DNA of 64,000 nucleotides from Linanthus parryae (taxonomy: Eukaryota; Streptophyta; Magnoliopsida; Ericales; Polemoniaceae): the NCBI GenBank assembly GCA_023055425.1, contig JALGPY010000004.1, forward strand, positions 59,543,718 to 59,607,717. The letters are read 5' to 3'. The notes under the pieces were generated by a model that was given only the letters and a program-made list of their open reading frames with translations, was not told the DNA's origin and ran no database searches. Shown here piece by piece: positions 33,219-48,599 of the stretch (position 1 is the first letter of the stretch; every line of letters begins with the position of its first letter). The translations under genes were made by a program, and so were the position numbers.

Positions 33219-36200
33219 TGTAATACTCGGTTGTCATTATAGGCATAACTGCTAATTTTTTTTTTTTTTTTTTTTTGCTAATTTTAGTTAAGTATCTGTC
33301 AAACAGGGAGGTATTTGTAGTTTCGGTAGTATATAAACTAGCTAATATGGGGGGTTGTGGTTGAATTTCTAAGAAGCTCTAAAACCTAATGGGTAAAATG
33401 ATAAAAGTGAATTTAATAATAACAAAACATCTCTCTCTCTCCAACACTCACCATCTGATGAATTTCCCCCACATCACCCAACACAACACACAAACTTCCC
33501 CCCCCCCTCCTTTCTCTCTCTCACCCCGTCACTATCTCTCTCTCTCTCTCTCCCCCCTTGTTTTTCTCTTCTCTCACGGAACACAAACACACACACCCTT
33601 ATTAAATTTTTTTTCTCTATTCTCACAAACATCTCTCTCTCTCTCCTCCTCCCTCACAACACACCCACACACACTCACAAAACTTTCACCCTCACAAAAA
33701 CAAATACCCATCTCTTTTCTCTCCCTCTCACTCTTCTGTCACCCTCTCTCTCTCTTCCCTCTTCCCCTCTATTTATCTCTTCTCCCCCTCTTCTTTCTTC
33801 GGCATAACCCCACCCGAGACCTCCATCACTCCCAACACCATCACCACCTCACCACCACCCCTTCTCTCTGTCTCTCCCTGCCTTCCCTCATCTCTGCCCA
33901 GAAACAACAACAACAGCGGCAGCAGCTGCAAGAAGGCAGCCCACCACCAGCCACCACCATCACCGGCGACACCCCCATCACCACCAGCCGCCACAACCAC
34001 CGTCTCTCCCTCCATCTCTCTCTGTCTGTCTGTCACTCTCCCTCCCCCTCCTATGTTCTGCCCAACGAAGAGAAGCAGGAGCAGCGGCGGCGGTGAAGCC
34101 GCTGCCCTCCCCGACGGACGAGACCCAAGCCACCACCACCGCCTGCCTCATCTCTCTCTCCCTCCAACCAATTTCTCGATCTCTCTCCCTCCGTTCTTCC
34201 CCTCTGTTCGAACGGACCTGAAGCCGGAGCAACCACCGCCACCAGACCCGTAGGTCAGCGACGGTGACCCGACGGGATCGACGAGGCCTCTCCTCCCGTT
34301 CTCCCTCCTTGCGGGCTACATACCCACTTTCTTAGAGGTCCAACCGAGGTCAGAGGACCCCAATTCCGGTGACCCATTCACCGGAAGGCCATAATTTCCG
34401 GCGAGAAGCTCGACCCGACCACAAACCCGGTTCTCTATCATTTGGTATCCGATTTTGATAATTTTTGACATGAATCGCATTCTTTTGACTTGAATTTGAG
34501 ATTTATATCATTGAAATCGTATGGGTAACAACATATAATCAGATTCATGAATTGGGGTTGTTGATTTTCTAAGAAGATGAGAAAGGGGGCTGATTTTGTA
34601 TTTAACATAAACTTTAGGGTATTATCTGTAGGGTCAGAAACTATTAATGAGTAGAGAGGGTAACTAATTGAAGTATCTACAACTTAGGGGAGCCCCTCTT
34701 ATTTACCTAAACTGCATTTATAAATATATATATATATATGTATATATATAATAACATTTTAGTTTATATAATGTATATTGTTATTTGTAAATAATTAAGT
34801 ACCCTAAATAAATTAATGAAATAAATATGTTTTCAAAGAAAAATAAAAGGTTAAGTTTCTATATAATAGAAATTTGGTATAACTAAGTATTATAGCCGCT
34901 TTATTGTAAAATAGATAATAAGTTAACAAAAATTAAACTTTTGTATATATATGTTTACAATGGAGGTAATAAGTAAATCTATGTAAATTATAAATTAGTT
35001 ATAATTAGAGTTATAACACTTTCTCTTGAAAAATAAGTTAACTAAAGAAGAATTGTTTTGTATATATGAGTATATAATTAATAAAGATAATGTTCTCATT
35101 ATAAATGTCACCTTAATTTTTATTTAAACAAATAGAGAGTTTCAAATAATTATAATCTCTTTTCCGACAAATGAACTTGCTAAAATTAAATGTTTCTAGT
35201 TGTAAATTAGAGAATTTAAGAAATGATTTCATAAACTAAAAATAGCACTTCTAAGTTGTTTTATGGATTTCATTAGTAGTACTTGTTATTAAATAATCGA
35301 AAAATAATGTCTTATCAATATTTTAAATTATTGTTTAATTATTTAGTAACATCTTTTATTTAAAATTATAAATGATTCGAAATTTGTTATTAATAAATAA
35401 GTTAAGTCAATATTTAATTAACTAAGTATGTCATCTTCAAATGGGGATCATGAGGGTTGGACTTGACTTTTCGTCCTAGCCGAGCACTCAAATAGGATTT
35501 GTGCATTTATTTGTTTAGAATTACCGACCTCGTGACTAGATGATTGATAAATTGTAGGTGACGGATTTGAGGACATAGGCTTTGTTGACCATCCTACGTA
35601 CTGACTGCTGAGTCAACATCAGGTGAGTTATATGCTTAGCCTAGCTAGCCTAGATTCATTCGTGTCATAACATGATTTTATTATACGTCTCAAAAATGTA
35701 TTTTTGTGATACACGTGTTTTACTTGTTATTGGTTACGTTTTGAAATGGTTGTTTTGGAACTGTCAAACGATAATAATAACACGTTAATAACGTAAAGTG
35801 GAATCGCACGTACCGGACTCTGTTACTACTGGGGAAGTCCTTTGCTGACCATTATTATTTGGGAGGCCCTTTGTTGGCCATGGCTCTTCGCCTTGTTGGC
35901 TAGAGTCCCAGCTAGTACTCACCCTTCTGGCCTTTTTCTTCTTAAGGGGGTGTTGCAACACTTAAGGTCTAGTCTGGCAGTTGGGAGGTCCTTTGTTGAC
36001 CATTAGGGAGGTACTTTGTTGACCATTACTATCGGGAGGTCCTTTGTTGACCATTAAGGAGGTCCTTTGTTGACCATTACTATTTCCGGTACTGTGCTTA
36101 ATAATGGACTCTTTTGATTCTATATTTGGAAAGTGATAATTGGATTCTTATTCTATTTGGAAATTGGCACTTGTGAAGAATTTAATTGGAAATGTTTGAA

Positions 36201-36682
36201 GCTGGATATTGCCAATCGTAAATTGGCTAACACTGTTGTTTATGACGCTGCAAACTTTGATATTGGGTTACTTTTACATCATAGTCTGTTATTCCTCATT
36301 TTTATTACACGCGTAACACTGTGATGTTCTCATCTTCCTGCTTCACATGCTAAGGTATATCTCACTCAGTATTTCATGCTGATTTTCGAAAAACTGCGGT
36401 CTTTGTTTTCATTCCCCCGCAGGTCTAGGAGTTGGGAGATGGGCGTAAGGGGATCGTGGACTCACCTAGTATCTAGCAGTACTTATTAAAATCAAATCTT
36501 AGCATAATCTTATCTTGTTCAATAGTAGACTAATCTCCTCTTGTGTAATAGTATGTTTCATGTTGAAGACAATCATCGTTTGTAATATATTTAAGTATGG
36601 AATGTTTTGTTCACGATTCCGCCGTTTCTTTATGAGTAGCACCCTCCCGGTCTCTCCCGAGCCGGAATGAGGGGGTGTTACA
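33219..36682 (+). repeat. TK-D 3' LTR (3464 bp)
   Basis: It has the same termini as the 5' LTR (TGTAATACTCGG ... GGGGGTGTTACA). It differs from it by scattered substitutions, small indels, a longer T-run near 33258 and the short CAA tract. High identity implies a fairly young insertion. Confidence 0.95.
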
Positions 36683-37858
36683 TTATATACTAGCTACACA
36701 TAGGAGAACGAAACACAAGATTTCATCAAAAAGTGAGGGAGTTATGATCGTTTGAAAATGAGTGTTTCAATCTAAACTCCAACACTTGGAAAAAGAAACT
36801 ACTCCGGACAGATTGCACAACACGAAACGCAGCGACTTCAACTCGTTTTTTTGGGTGTGTTAGAGACCAAATTTTACAAAATTTAAAACATGCAAGTTGT
36901 ATCCAATCGTTTGAGGATTATAGAAAGTCAAGAATCACCCAAAACGGATAAAAAACGAGTGATATACGAGTACTTGAACAGAGACAGTTTAAGCATGTCG
37001 GAAAAACGAACTAAGTGTGAAACATGAAATCAAACTATTCTAACCAAAATTTGGGCAGGATTCGATGATTCTAATGCATGCCTAAGATCATGGGGATCAC
37101 ATTGATGTAAGGAACATCGAATTTTGTAGAGAAATGAGGGATTTACCATTTTCGGTCAACCATTGAGGTTTGGAAGCGTCGGTGGCTGGAGCAAAATCCG
37201 GCAATTTGCAGGGCATGCTTGTGCTTCCCAGGTTCTCCTCGACATCAGGAACAAGAATATGTGGTTCAATTATGTTGGGTTGTATCGAGGAGGGAGAAAT
37301 CAAAGAAAAACGAAACTAGGTTTCTTGAGTTCAAGATCAAAATTCTCTCAAGTTACTTACCCGATTCTGGATTTGTTTGTGGCGTTTTTCTCCTTGTAGA
37401 AAGGTAAATCTTCTGCTATAGCACCTCTGAGAATGGGGGAGTTTTGGGGGGAGTTCTTTGAAGATGGTGTTGGTTGTTCTTAAAGAAGATGAAGAACATA
37501 GCCTCCTCTCTCTCTCTTGATTTCTCCTTGCATGGATGAGCTAGATGCAGCAACAACAACTTGTAGTGGGGTTTGACACTTTTCATAACTCAATCTTGCA
37601 TGGGTAACACATAGGGGAGGGTGAAATTGTAGTTTTTCAAATTTTGGGGTATAAACTAGAATTAGAGCTTCTACTTAATTTCAGAGAATTGCACAACCAC
37701 CCCAAATATTTCTAGTGCCTCAAAATCATTCCAACAACTTCCAAATATTGCTAACACTCTTAAATTCTAACTTTAAAGCCGTGACAAACTATTTAAAAAT
37801 TCGCCCCCAAAATCTTGACATTACACAAAGAATTCTCTCTGGAATTAGGGGTGTTACA
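36683..37858 (-). mobile_element. TK-I: chromovirus-type LTR, second part
   Basis: This is the continuation of 25529-27452 after the TK-D insertion. It ends at 37858 with AGGGGTGTTACA, the reverse complement of TGTAACACCCCT. No primer tract or primer site adjoins that end, so this may be a solo LTR. The ORFs at 37097-37407 are short and unrecognised. Bases 37859-38024 beyond it show nothing I can name. Confidence 0.5.
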
Positions 37859-38024
37859 GTCCAACTTAGAATATAGAAACTTATGATGAGGCTAATTCTC
37901 CAAGGACATGTCTAGGGTAACGTTCCAGGGCTGAGTAGAACACAATGATGATAATGTACCAAACAATGCATGACCACCATCATTAAGTAGAGGAGTATTT
38001 TTACCCGGCTTCATGTATGCACAC

Positions 38025-40495
38025 TGATACGTTCTTACCGCAAGTGTAGGGTTGTCGCGTGAAGTAATAGATAAGAGTACGGGTGTCGTGTCCCAAGGGA
38101 CTTCCTGTAAACTAGTTAATATTGTATAACTTTATGTGGGCTAGCAAGTTAATTTTGATTGTTCTATTTCTAATCATTTATAGACGAACTAGATTATTGA
38201 TTCATGCTTTGAACAACATGAGAGATGATTTAAAAGATAATAATGAGACAAATACCGGGAATCCTTTCGTGCATCACTAGGGATACTAAAAATACTTGTT
38301 TTGATTTACGAAACACTGATACATTTTTCTTGTCAATCGAGCAATTGAGACTTGTAGAGTTACCAAACAAGTACTCTACGCCTATATTCAATTAAACCGA
38401 GTTACCAAGTCTATACCGATCCTAGACAAGCAATAAGTTCAACATTCTACTCTACGATCCTAGTTAAGGCTACCGTGTTACCAAATAATGACAAAAGTAG
38501 GTGAATGATTCAATTTACCCACTAAAATTCATGGATTTATCACATAAACACTAATTAAAATCAACTCTAACGTGGCGTCAAACGCAAGAGAGATAGAACT
38601 CGAACATAAATCATCCATAACAAGAGAAGAATGTGTAAATTAAGTCAACACATGAATCATAAGCTCAAAATGTGTAATTCGTAACAAACCCTAGCTACCT
38701 AGGAGGATCCCGATATGAAAAACATAGCTATTCATAGTTTCTAACATGATAACGATGTTTCTCATGAACAAAAACATGAATAACGTAAAATAAGAGAGAA
38801 AAAATATCCAAACGATACAATCCTAAGCTCTAAGATATGCTATGATGATGTCTCCAACGTGTCTCTCTCTAAATCACGTTCACAGGCTTTTTAATAGGTT
38901 TCCTACCGAGTTATAACAAGTCTCGGATTATTACGCGAAAACCCCACAAAGTTCTAATTTTTTCTGAATCTTGAGATGCCCGTACAGGTCGTACGAACAC
39001 TGATTGAGGTCTTTCAGGACCTCGTTCGACCCTTCTGATATTATGTCTGATCTTCCTCACTTTGTGCAACCTGTAACTGAGTTCGTGCGACCACGAAATA
39101 ATTCCCAGCCTTCTGATTTCTTTAGTTCTTTCTTGCGCTGCCATTCTCTTCTTTTTCATTCTAATCTTCTTCCTCATATTGATGTCGTGGGTTTTCTTCT
39201 CTGTGATGCGTTGCCTCTTTCTAATCTCTGCTGCTTCTGTTCTTTCTCCTTACTGTGCTGGTGGTTCTGGCGATCAGCAAGTCTCATGGAAGAGAAATTG
39301 GGTTGGAGATTTGGGTCTGAATCAGAGAGAAGCAAAGATGGAGGAATTGGTGAATAAAGACTGGTGATTTAGTTATGGTTGTGGCAGTGGTGTTGTGGAA
39401 GTAGTTTGGTATTTGCTGGTAATGGTTATTGATGGTTGTGGTATTGGGTCTGTGGATGTTAGTGGTTGTGATGAAGATTTGGTGTTGGCTGAATTGGAGG
39501 ATGACAATGAAGGTACTGTGATGATTTTGTTAGGTAAGTTGCAGGTAGTTAAATTGGATGAAAGGGATAATGGTGGTGTTGTTTGTTAATGTGAAGGTGG
39601 TGAAGGAGGTGTTAATGGTGGCGGAGGAGATTGGAGGAGGAGGGAGTTGGTTAATTTGGTGAATTTAGGTGGTGAACTGGTCTTGTACTAAGATGGTGAT
39701 GTACTGGTGTTGTGGTAAGGGCAATTTTCATATGGTGCTTTTTTTAGATGGCCTGAGAGGTGAATTCAAGTGTAAGTTTGAAGGTAGTGTAAATGGTGCT
39801 GGTGCTGGTGATGGCTTAGGCAAAGATGATGGCTGGTGGTCAGTTGAATTGTGATTGCAAGTGGAGGAATTGAATGGTGATTAGGAGGTTTATTTTAGTT
39901 GGTTAAGATGAAGGTTGTAGCTTCAGGTTGTAGTGTACTGTGAGTTGGTTTTCATGTCTCAATGGTGATGGGTTGTCCCAATGGTTGGACTAGTTGGGTC
40001 ATTTGAATTGAGTATTTGGAGGCAAAGTAGGTAAAATGGGGCAAAAGTGGAAGTCTGGGTTGTATTGGAGTGAACTCAGGTCTTATTTTCTTTTCCACGA
40101 CCTCATTATCCTCAAAACATCCTGGAAAAACAACTAAGATTTTTGAAAAGCAAATAAGAACTCGGATTTTGATCCCGAACTTTGATGAACGTGGTTTTTG
40201 TACCAAATTTTCCTTTTTCTTCTATTCCGAATCTCGTTTCTTCTCTCCACTTGATTCCCTCATGCATTTTTCCTGTCAAACACAACAGGAAAACTACCGC
40301 AAAGATCAAATGTAATAAATTATCAAAATCATTCTCAAAACCATTAAGAAACGCCCGGATTGTACTTTGAATCTCAAAAACATCCAAAAGTGCATTTTCT
40401 TCGTATTTTGGCTTGAATTTCGTCACTTTGCACCGAAACTCACACAAATAACAATGTAAAGTGTATGTGGGATAAATATTACGAAGGAGTTATCA
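38025..40495 (-). repeat. J: LTR of a gypsy-like element
   Basis: On the plus strand it reads TGATACGTTC ... GAGTTATCA, giving TGAT...ATCA termini, 2471 bp. On the minus strand it is preceded by a GCTCGGGAC-containing segment and AAGTGTGGTGGTATT, a primer-tract-like context that I recognise from plant gypsy-type elements. A TGG-rich low-complexity zone lies at 39360-39870. The ORFs inside (39004-39357, 39395-39589 and others) are not conserved genes. Confidence 0.5.
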
Positions 40496-40649
40496 AATAC
40501 CACCACACTTGCCATTTGTGCGTCCCGAGCAAAGTCTCATCTACTGCATCTATCTGTTTTGGCCGACAAGACTCAAACGACTTTAACACGACTCAATACA
40601 CTACTAATGCAGCAAGATGATGAAAATTCAAATATATACTCGATCTTAG
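40496..40649 (-). other. J: remnant of 3' internal region
   Basis: This non-coding piece on the minus strand leads into the J LTR. It contains CTTTGCTCGGGACGCACAAATGG and the AAGTGTGGTGG tract. It is cut at 40650 by C2-G. Confidence 0.45.
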
Positions 40650-40682
40650 TGTTGGAATAGGTTCCCTAGAGGAAATTTAGTT
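40650..40682 (+). repeat. C2-G 5' LTR, first 33 bp
   Basis: TGTTGGAATAGGTTCCCTAG matches the reverse complement of the C2-F LTR end at 19240-19273. It is split from the rest by SV-B. Confidence 0.85.
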
Positions 40683-41735
40683 TGTAAGGTCACATGTTTC
40701 ATGTATTTGAAATACTTAGGTATTTCAAGGCCTTGAACCAGGTTTCGAAGCCTTGAATCAGATTTCAGAGGCTTGAAGGCCTTGAACTAGGATTCGAAGC
40801 CTTGAAACTGTGATCAATCAGAGACTCATGACAGCTTCAAAAATTGTTTAAAGACAAAATCACAACGATATCTTTGAAGATTGTGATCAACTATCCGTTG
40901 GAGAAAGCTGTTAAGAGAGTCAAAGTTTGTTGCTTGCAAAGTAGGAAGTTGTTGCTGAAAATCTAGGAAGATTTGCAGAGCTTCAAACAGTACAAATGGA
41001 GCTCATTTTGAGGCAACAAGATATACCACTCAACGGGCAAAAAGAGAGACACAATTCTGGATTGACATGCATCGAAGAAGTTCATCACTCTCACAATCCA
41101 ACTCACAGAAGTTCACTGCATTCTTGACTGCAGTTCTACATTCTAGTGTTCTTCTGTATTGTGCTTTATTGGTAGATAATTTTTGTAATTCTTCTATATT
41201 TCATTCTCAAGGATTTTTCTAGGTGAACAATAGAGAATTCTTAGTTAATCAGTTAGCTAGAGCAGGAACTAGATAGGTTAGGGAGAACCACAAGTTGTAA
41301 CAGAGTAAGGGAACTCTCTGTGCTTGAGATCTAGGGCTTAGCTTTTGATTAATAAGAATTGAGTTGAAAATCCTACAGGGAGAAGATCCCTAAGGTATAG
41401 ACGTAGGTCCAAGTGGACTGAACTCTATAAATCCTTTGTCTCTTGCATTTACAGTTCATTCACATACATAGTTTTTACTACACTCAAACTTTTCTGTTTT
41501 TCAAGGGATTGAAACTCTTTTCAAGGCCTTGAAAAAGACTTGTATGTTTCATTACAAAGTGTATTTCTTTTTTAAAGGCTTGAATTTGTGTTCAAGGCCT
41601 TGAACACCTTTTCACTTGAACTAAAACTATTTTCCTCCACAAGTTTTGAAAAAAGTTGGCATACTCTATTCAACCCCCCCCCCCCCACCTTCTAGAGTAT
41701 ATGTGTTGCATATCCATCTGCATACTCCCCTTTCA
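40683..41735 (+). repeat. SV-B 5' LTR (1053 bp, internal deletion)
   Basis: It runs from TGTAAGGTCACA to CCCCTTTCA. Compared with its own 3' LTR it lacks about 248 bp at 40809/40810, equivalent to 53334-53581, with only CT shared at the break. It has a perfect palindrome at 41519-41534 and cores at 40726 and 41593. Confidence 0.93.
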
Positions 41736-41737
41736 AT

Positions 41738-41749
41738 TGGTATCAGAGC
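41738..41749 (+). promoter_or_regulatory. SV-B primer-binding site
   Basis: TGGTATCAGAGC lies two bases after the LTR and is of the initiator tRNA-Met type. Confidence 0.93.
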
Positions 41750-41785
41750 TTGTATCACTATATAAGATATAACCATCTGGTGATC

Positions 41786-42529
41786 AGGAGTACTGTAGGA
41801 GATGGTGGTTTTTCACAGGGAAGAGCTTCCAACAGACCTCCTCTATTTTTCGGAGACAACTTTGCTCACTGGAAATCCCTGATGAAGATGTTCATCGTTG
41901 ATCAAGACATAGAGCTTTGGACCATTATTCAAAATGGACCTCACACTTTCTTTACAGAGAAATATGGGATCAAAACTCCCAAAACGGAAGACTCACTCTC
42001 CTCTTCTGTATTGGAACAATTCTTTAAGAACTACAAATCTATTAGCATCTTGTATTGTTCTTTGAGTACAGATGAATTCAACATAATTTCAGGCTGCAAG
42101 ACTACCAAAGAAATCTGGGACAAGCTTGTGGTGAAATTTGAAGGAACTAGTCAAGTCAAGCAAACCAAGATCAACATCTATCTCAGGGAATATGAGTTGT
42201 TCAAAATGAATGCAGATTAGTCAATCAGAGAGATGTTCAAGAGGTTCACAGACATTGTCAAAAACCTTGATTCTTTGGGAAAACATATTTCCAATGAAGA
42301 AAAGGTGAGGATGATACTGAGAAGTCTTCCAAAGGCCAAATGGGAATCAAAGACAACAGCCATTTAAGAAGCTCAAGATCTGTCATCACTACAACTTGAT
42401 GATCTACAAGGGAATCTCCTGACACATGAAATATCCATGAATGAAGCTGATGGAGAGCTACCTGAAGGTGTCAAGAACTCAGCACTCAAGGCCAGAGAAA
42501 ATGAGAAAATTCAAATCCTTGAAACTGAA

Positions 42530-42601
<72 letters not shown>

Positions 42602-43726
42602 GATCCTTTTGCCTTGATTTCCAAAGCCTTGACCAGAATTCCTAAGATGAAGAAAAACTTTGGAAACAAAGACTTCAACAGAGAAAGAAACAGATCATGC
42701 AGTAGCAAGGACTACAAAGGTAAGACTTCTTCACACAATAAATCCAAATTCATGAACTGCTTTGAGTGTGGTGATGCAAGACATTTTATAAGAGATTGCC
42801 CACACAAGAAAAGCAAGAACTGTCAGAAGAAAGACCATGACAGGAGAAAGAAATTTATGATATCTTCATGGAGAGATTCAGATAGCTCAAGTGAATCTGA
42901 ATCTGAAGAATAACATGCCAACCTATGCTTCATAGCCAAGCATGATGAAAGTTCTGAGAAGAACATTGAGGTAATGGTAAACTGTCTTATTTCAAAACCA
43001 AAAGATGCTCTTTCAGATTATCTTATAACAATGATTTTAAATGACGAAAAAGTGATTCAAAGCCTTGAAAACCAGTTTCAAAGCCTTGAAAACCAGTTTG
43101 AAAGAAAAATTTCATGAGCAAGCAAAAGAGAATTTACAACTTGTTTGTCTAAATCAGAATCTTGAAATCTCTCAGAAGAAATCTGACAGTGATTTCAAAG
43201 CCTTGAAAACCAGTTTCAAAGCCTTGAAAAAACACAAGTCAAGGAAGTAGTTACTGAGAACTATGTACTGAGTAACAGCCTTGTTAATCTAAGACATCAG
43301 GTTCATGAATTAGATAAACAAAAGACTACTCTTGCTGAGAAACTTCAAGAATCAGAATTAGTCAAAATCAAGATTGTAGGGTCAGAACACAAGTTAAACT
43401 TGATTCTTGGAGGAAGTTCAGAGTATGTTCACAAAACTGGTTTTGGATACAACCCAAGTTTTCCAAGAAAAAGCAATACCAGATTTGTGAAAGCTGGAAG
43501 CAAAACTTCTCCTAAGTGTCATTGTTGTAACAAGATTGGCCATATAAAGATGACTTATCCTTTCAGAAGAAGAGACCCTCATATAATGAGGAACACATTC
43601 CCATTTCAACTTAAAGGACAAGTCATACAGATTTGGGTTCCTAAAGGGGCCAGGCCCCCTAACATGGTTGATCCTGAGTATGAATCCGAATTCCACACTT
43701 GGTCTAACAGCTGGGTAAGGCAGTGA
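41786..43726 (+). pseudogene. SV-B gag, start codon lost, several stops, poly-Asp expansion
   Basis: The ATG used in SV-A is AGG here (41786-41788). The Gag core ('GDNFAHWKSLMKMFIVDQD', 'TKEIWDKLVVKFEGTSQV') is open to a TAG at 42218. Further stops lie at 42365 and 42911. A first zinc knuckle 'CFECGDARHFIRDC' (about 42756-42800) is intact. A (GAT)n run (42530-42600) encodes about 23 Asp residues. Between 43050 and 43240 the palindrome-related repeat encodes 'FKALKTSFKALK'-type peptides in one frame. The second knuckle (about 43518-43560) has Tyr instead of its last Cys, whereas SV-C keeps Cys. Confidence 0.88.
42530..42600 (+). repeat. (GAT)n triplet expansion in SV-B gag
   Basis: This is about 71 bp of pure GAT/ATG-phase repeat. 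SV-A has only a few Asp/Glu codons at the same place (about 2785-2805). Confidence 0.95.
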
Positions 43727-43729
43727 TTG

Positions 43730-45232
43730 GTTATTGCACATTGTCACCAATATCAAAGAACATAAATTGTTTATGGATAGTGGTTTCTCAAGACACATGA
43801 TTGGAAAGAGATATCAATTCTCATAATTGAAAGAGCAATCTGAAGGTTCAATTAATCTTGGTGACAAAGGCAAGTACAACATTCTTGGTAGTGGTAGAGT
43901 TGGTACAGAATATGAAAATTCTATTTCTGATGTATATCTAGTTGATGGTTTGAAATTTAACTTGATTAGTGTATCTCAGCTTTGTGATAATGGTAATAAG
44001 GTTATCTTTGATAAAGAGAAGTGTGTGGTGCAAAATGAGAAATCAGAAAATTGCATTCTCACAGCCTCTAGATCAAACAATGTTTATACCTTTCTGACTA
44101 ACAAAGTTGCATGTAAGAGCTTAAAGTGTCTCAAGCCCTTGAAAGAGGATTCAAGCGTTTGGCACATAAATCTTGGACACATTAGCTTGCATACCTTGAA
44201 AAAATTAATCTCCAAAGACCTGGTAAGAGAATTACCATCTATCAAGTTCAAAGAAGATGAAGTTTGCAAAGCTTGTGCTCAGGGTAAGCAGACCAGAAGC
44301 TCATTCAACCCAAAGAAGTTTGTAAGTACTTATAGACCTATTGAACTACTTCACATGGATTTATGTGGTCCTATGAGGACACCAACTCCAAAAGGTAAGA
44401 GGTATATGCTAGTTATTGATGATGATTATTCTAGATATACTTGGGTTATGTTACTGAAAGAAAAATCTGAAGCCCTCTCTGAATTATCCAATCTTTGCAG
44501 AGAACTTCAAAACTTAAAAAACCTACCCATTGCTTCAATTTGAAGTGATCATGGCAGAGAATTTGATCAATTAGAATTTGATTTTTTTTGTGCTAAGCAT
44601 GGTATCTCTCAAAATTTCTCTGCTCCTAGAACTCCTCAACATAAAGGAGTTGTTGAAAGAAAGAACAGGACTCTTTAGGACATGTCAAGGACAATGCTTC
44701 TAGAAAATAAGTTGCCAAAACATTACTAGGCAGAAGCAGTGAATAAAGCAAATTATATTCAGAACAGGTGCTTGATCAGACCTATCTTGAAGAAACCCCC
44801 CTATGAAATATTCAAAGGGAGAAAGCCAAAAATCTCATACTTCAGACCCTTTGGTTGCACATGCTACGTCCACAACAATTGTAAGGACAACTTGGGTAGG
44901 TTTGATGCAAGAAGTGATGAAGGTATATTTTTTGGTTACTCTCTTACTAGAAAAGCTTATAGAATCTATAATAAAAGAACCAAGTTGGTTGAAGAAAGTA
45001 TTCATGTTATTTTTATGAAAGCTATGATGGTTCTTTGAGTGAAATTTTTGCAGACTTGAATTTGAACCAGCATGAATCAGAAAAAGAAGCTGAGAATTCT
45101 CTTAGGTTCAAGAAAAGTTCAGAAGGACATAGAAGCCATTTTCAAGACCTTGAAAACAGGTCTCAAGGCCTTGAAAATAGAGATCAAAGCCCTGACAAAG
45201 ATGATCATAAAGAGATGAATGATCAGGCCACT
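43730..45232 (+). pseudogene. SV-B protease and integrase, with stops, cut by TK-E
   Basis: The protease loop 'LFMDSGFSRHM' (about 43770-43800) has DSG but Phe where SV-C has Cys, and a stop at 43826 follows. Integrase: a zinc-binding start (HINLGH...CKACAQGK), first Asp in 'LLHMDLCGPMRTPT', a stop at 44541 just before 'SDHGREFD' (second Asp), and Glu in 'GVVERKNRTL' followed by a stop. Another stop follows 'KLPKHY' near 44730. The C-terminal linker (45035-45232) is rich in 'FQDLENRSQGLEN', encoded by palindrome-like DNA. The frame is interrupted at 45233 by TK-E and resumes at 48600. Confidence 0.9.
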
Positions 45233-48594
<3,362 letters not shown>

Positions 48595-48599
48595 CCACT

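Noticed and set aside
33389..34253. ORFs in the CT-rich start of the TK-D 3' LTR
   Set aside because: They duplicate the 5' LTR leader, are low-complexity, have frame differences between the two LTRs and show no domain.
39004..39854. Short ORFs in a TGG-rich region that could be exons of a host gene
   Set aside because: They have no domain and no credible splice structure, and they lie within the TGAT...ATCA-bounded J LTR.
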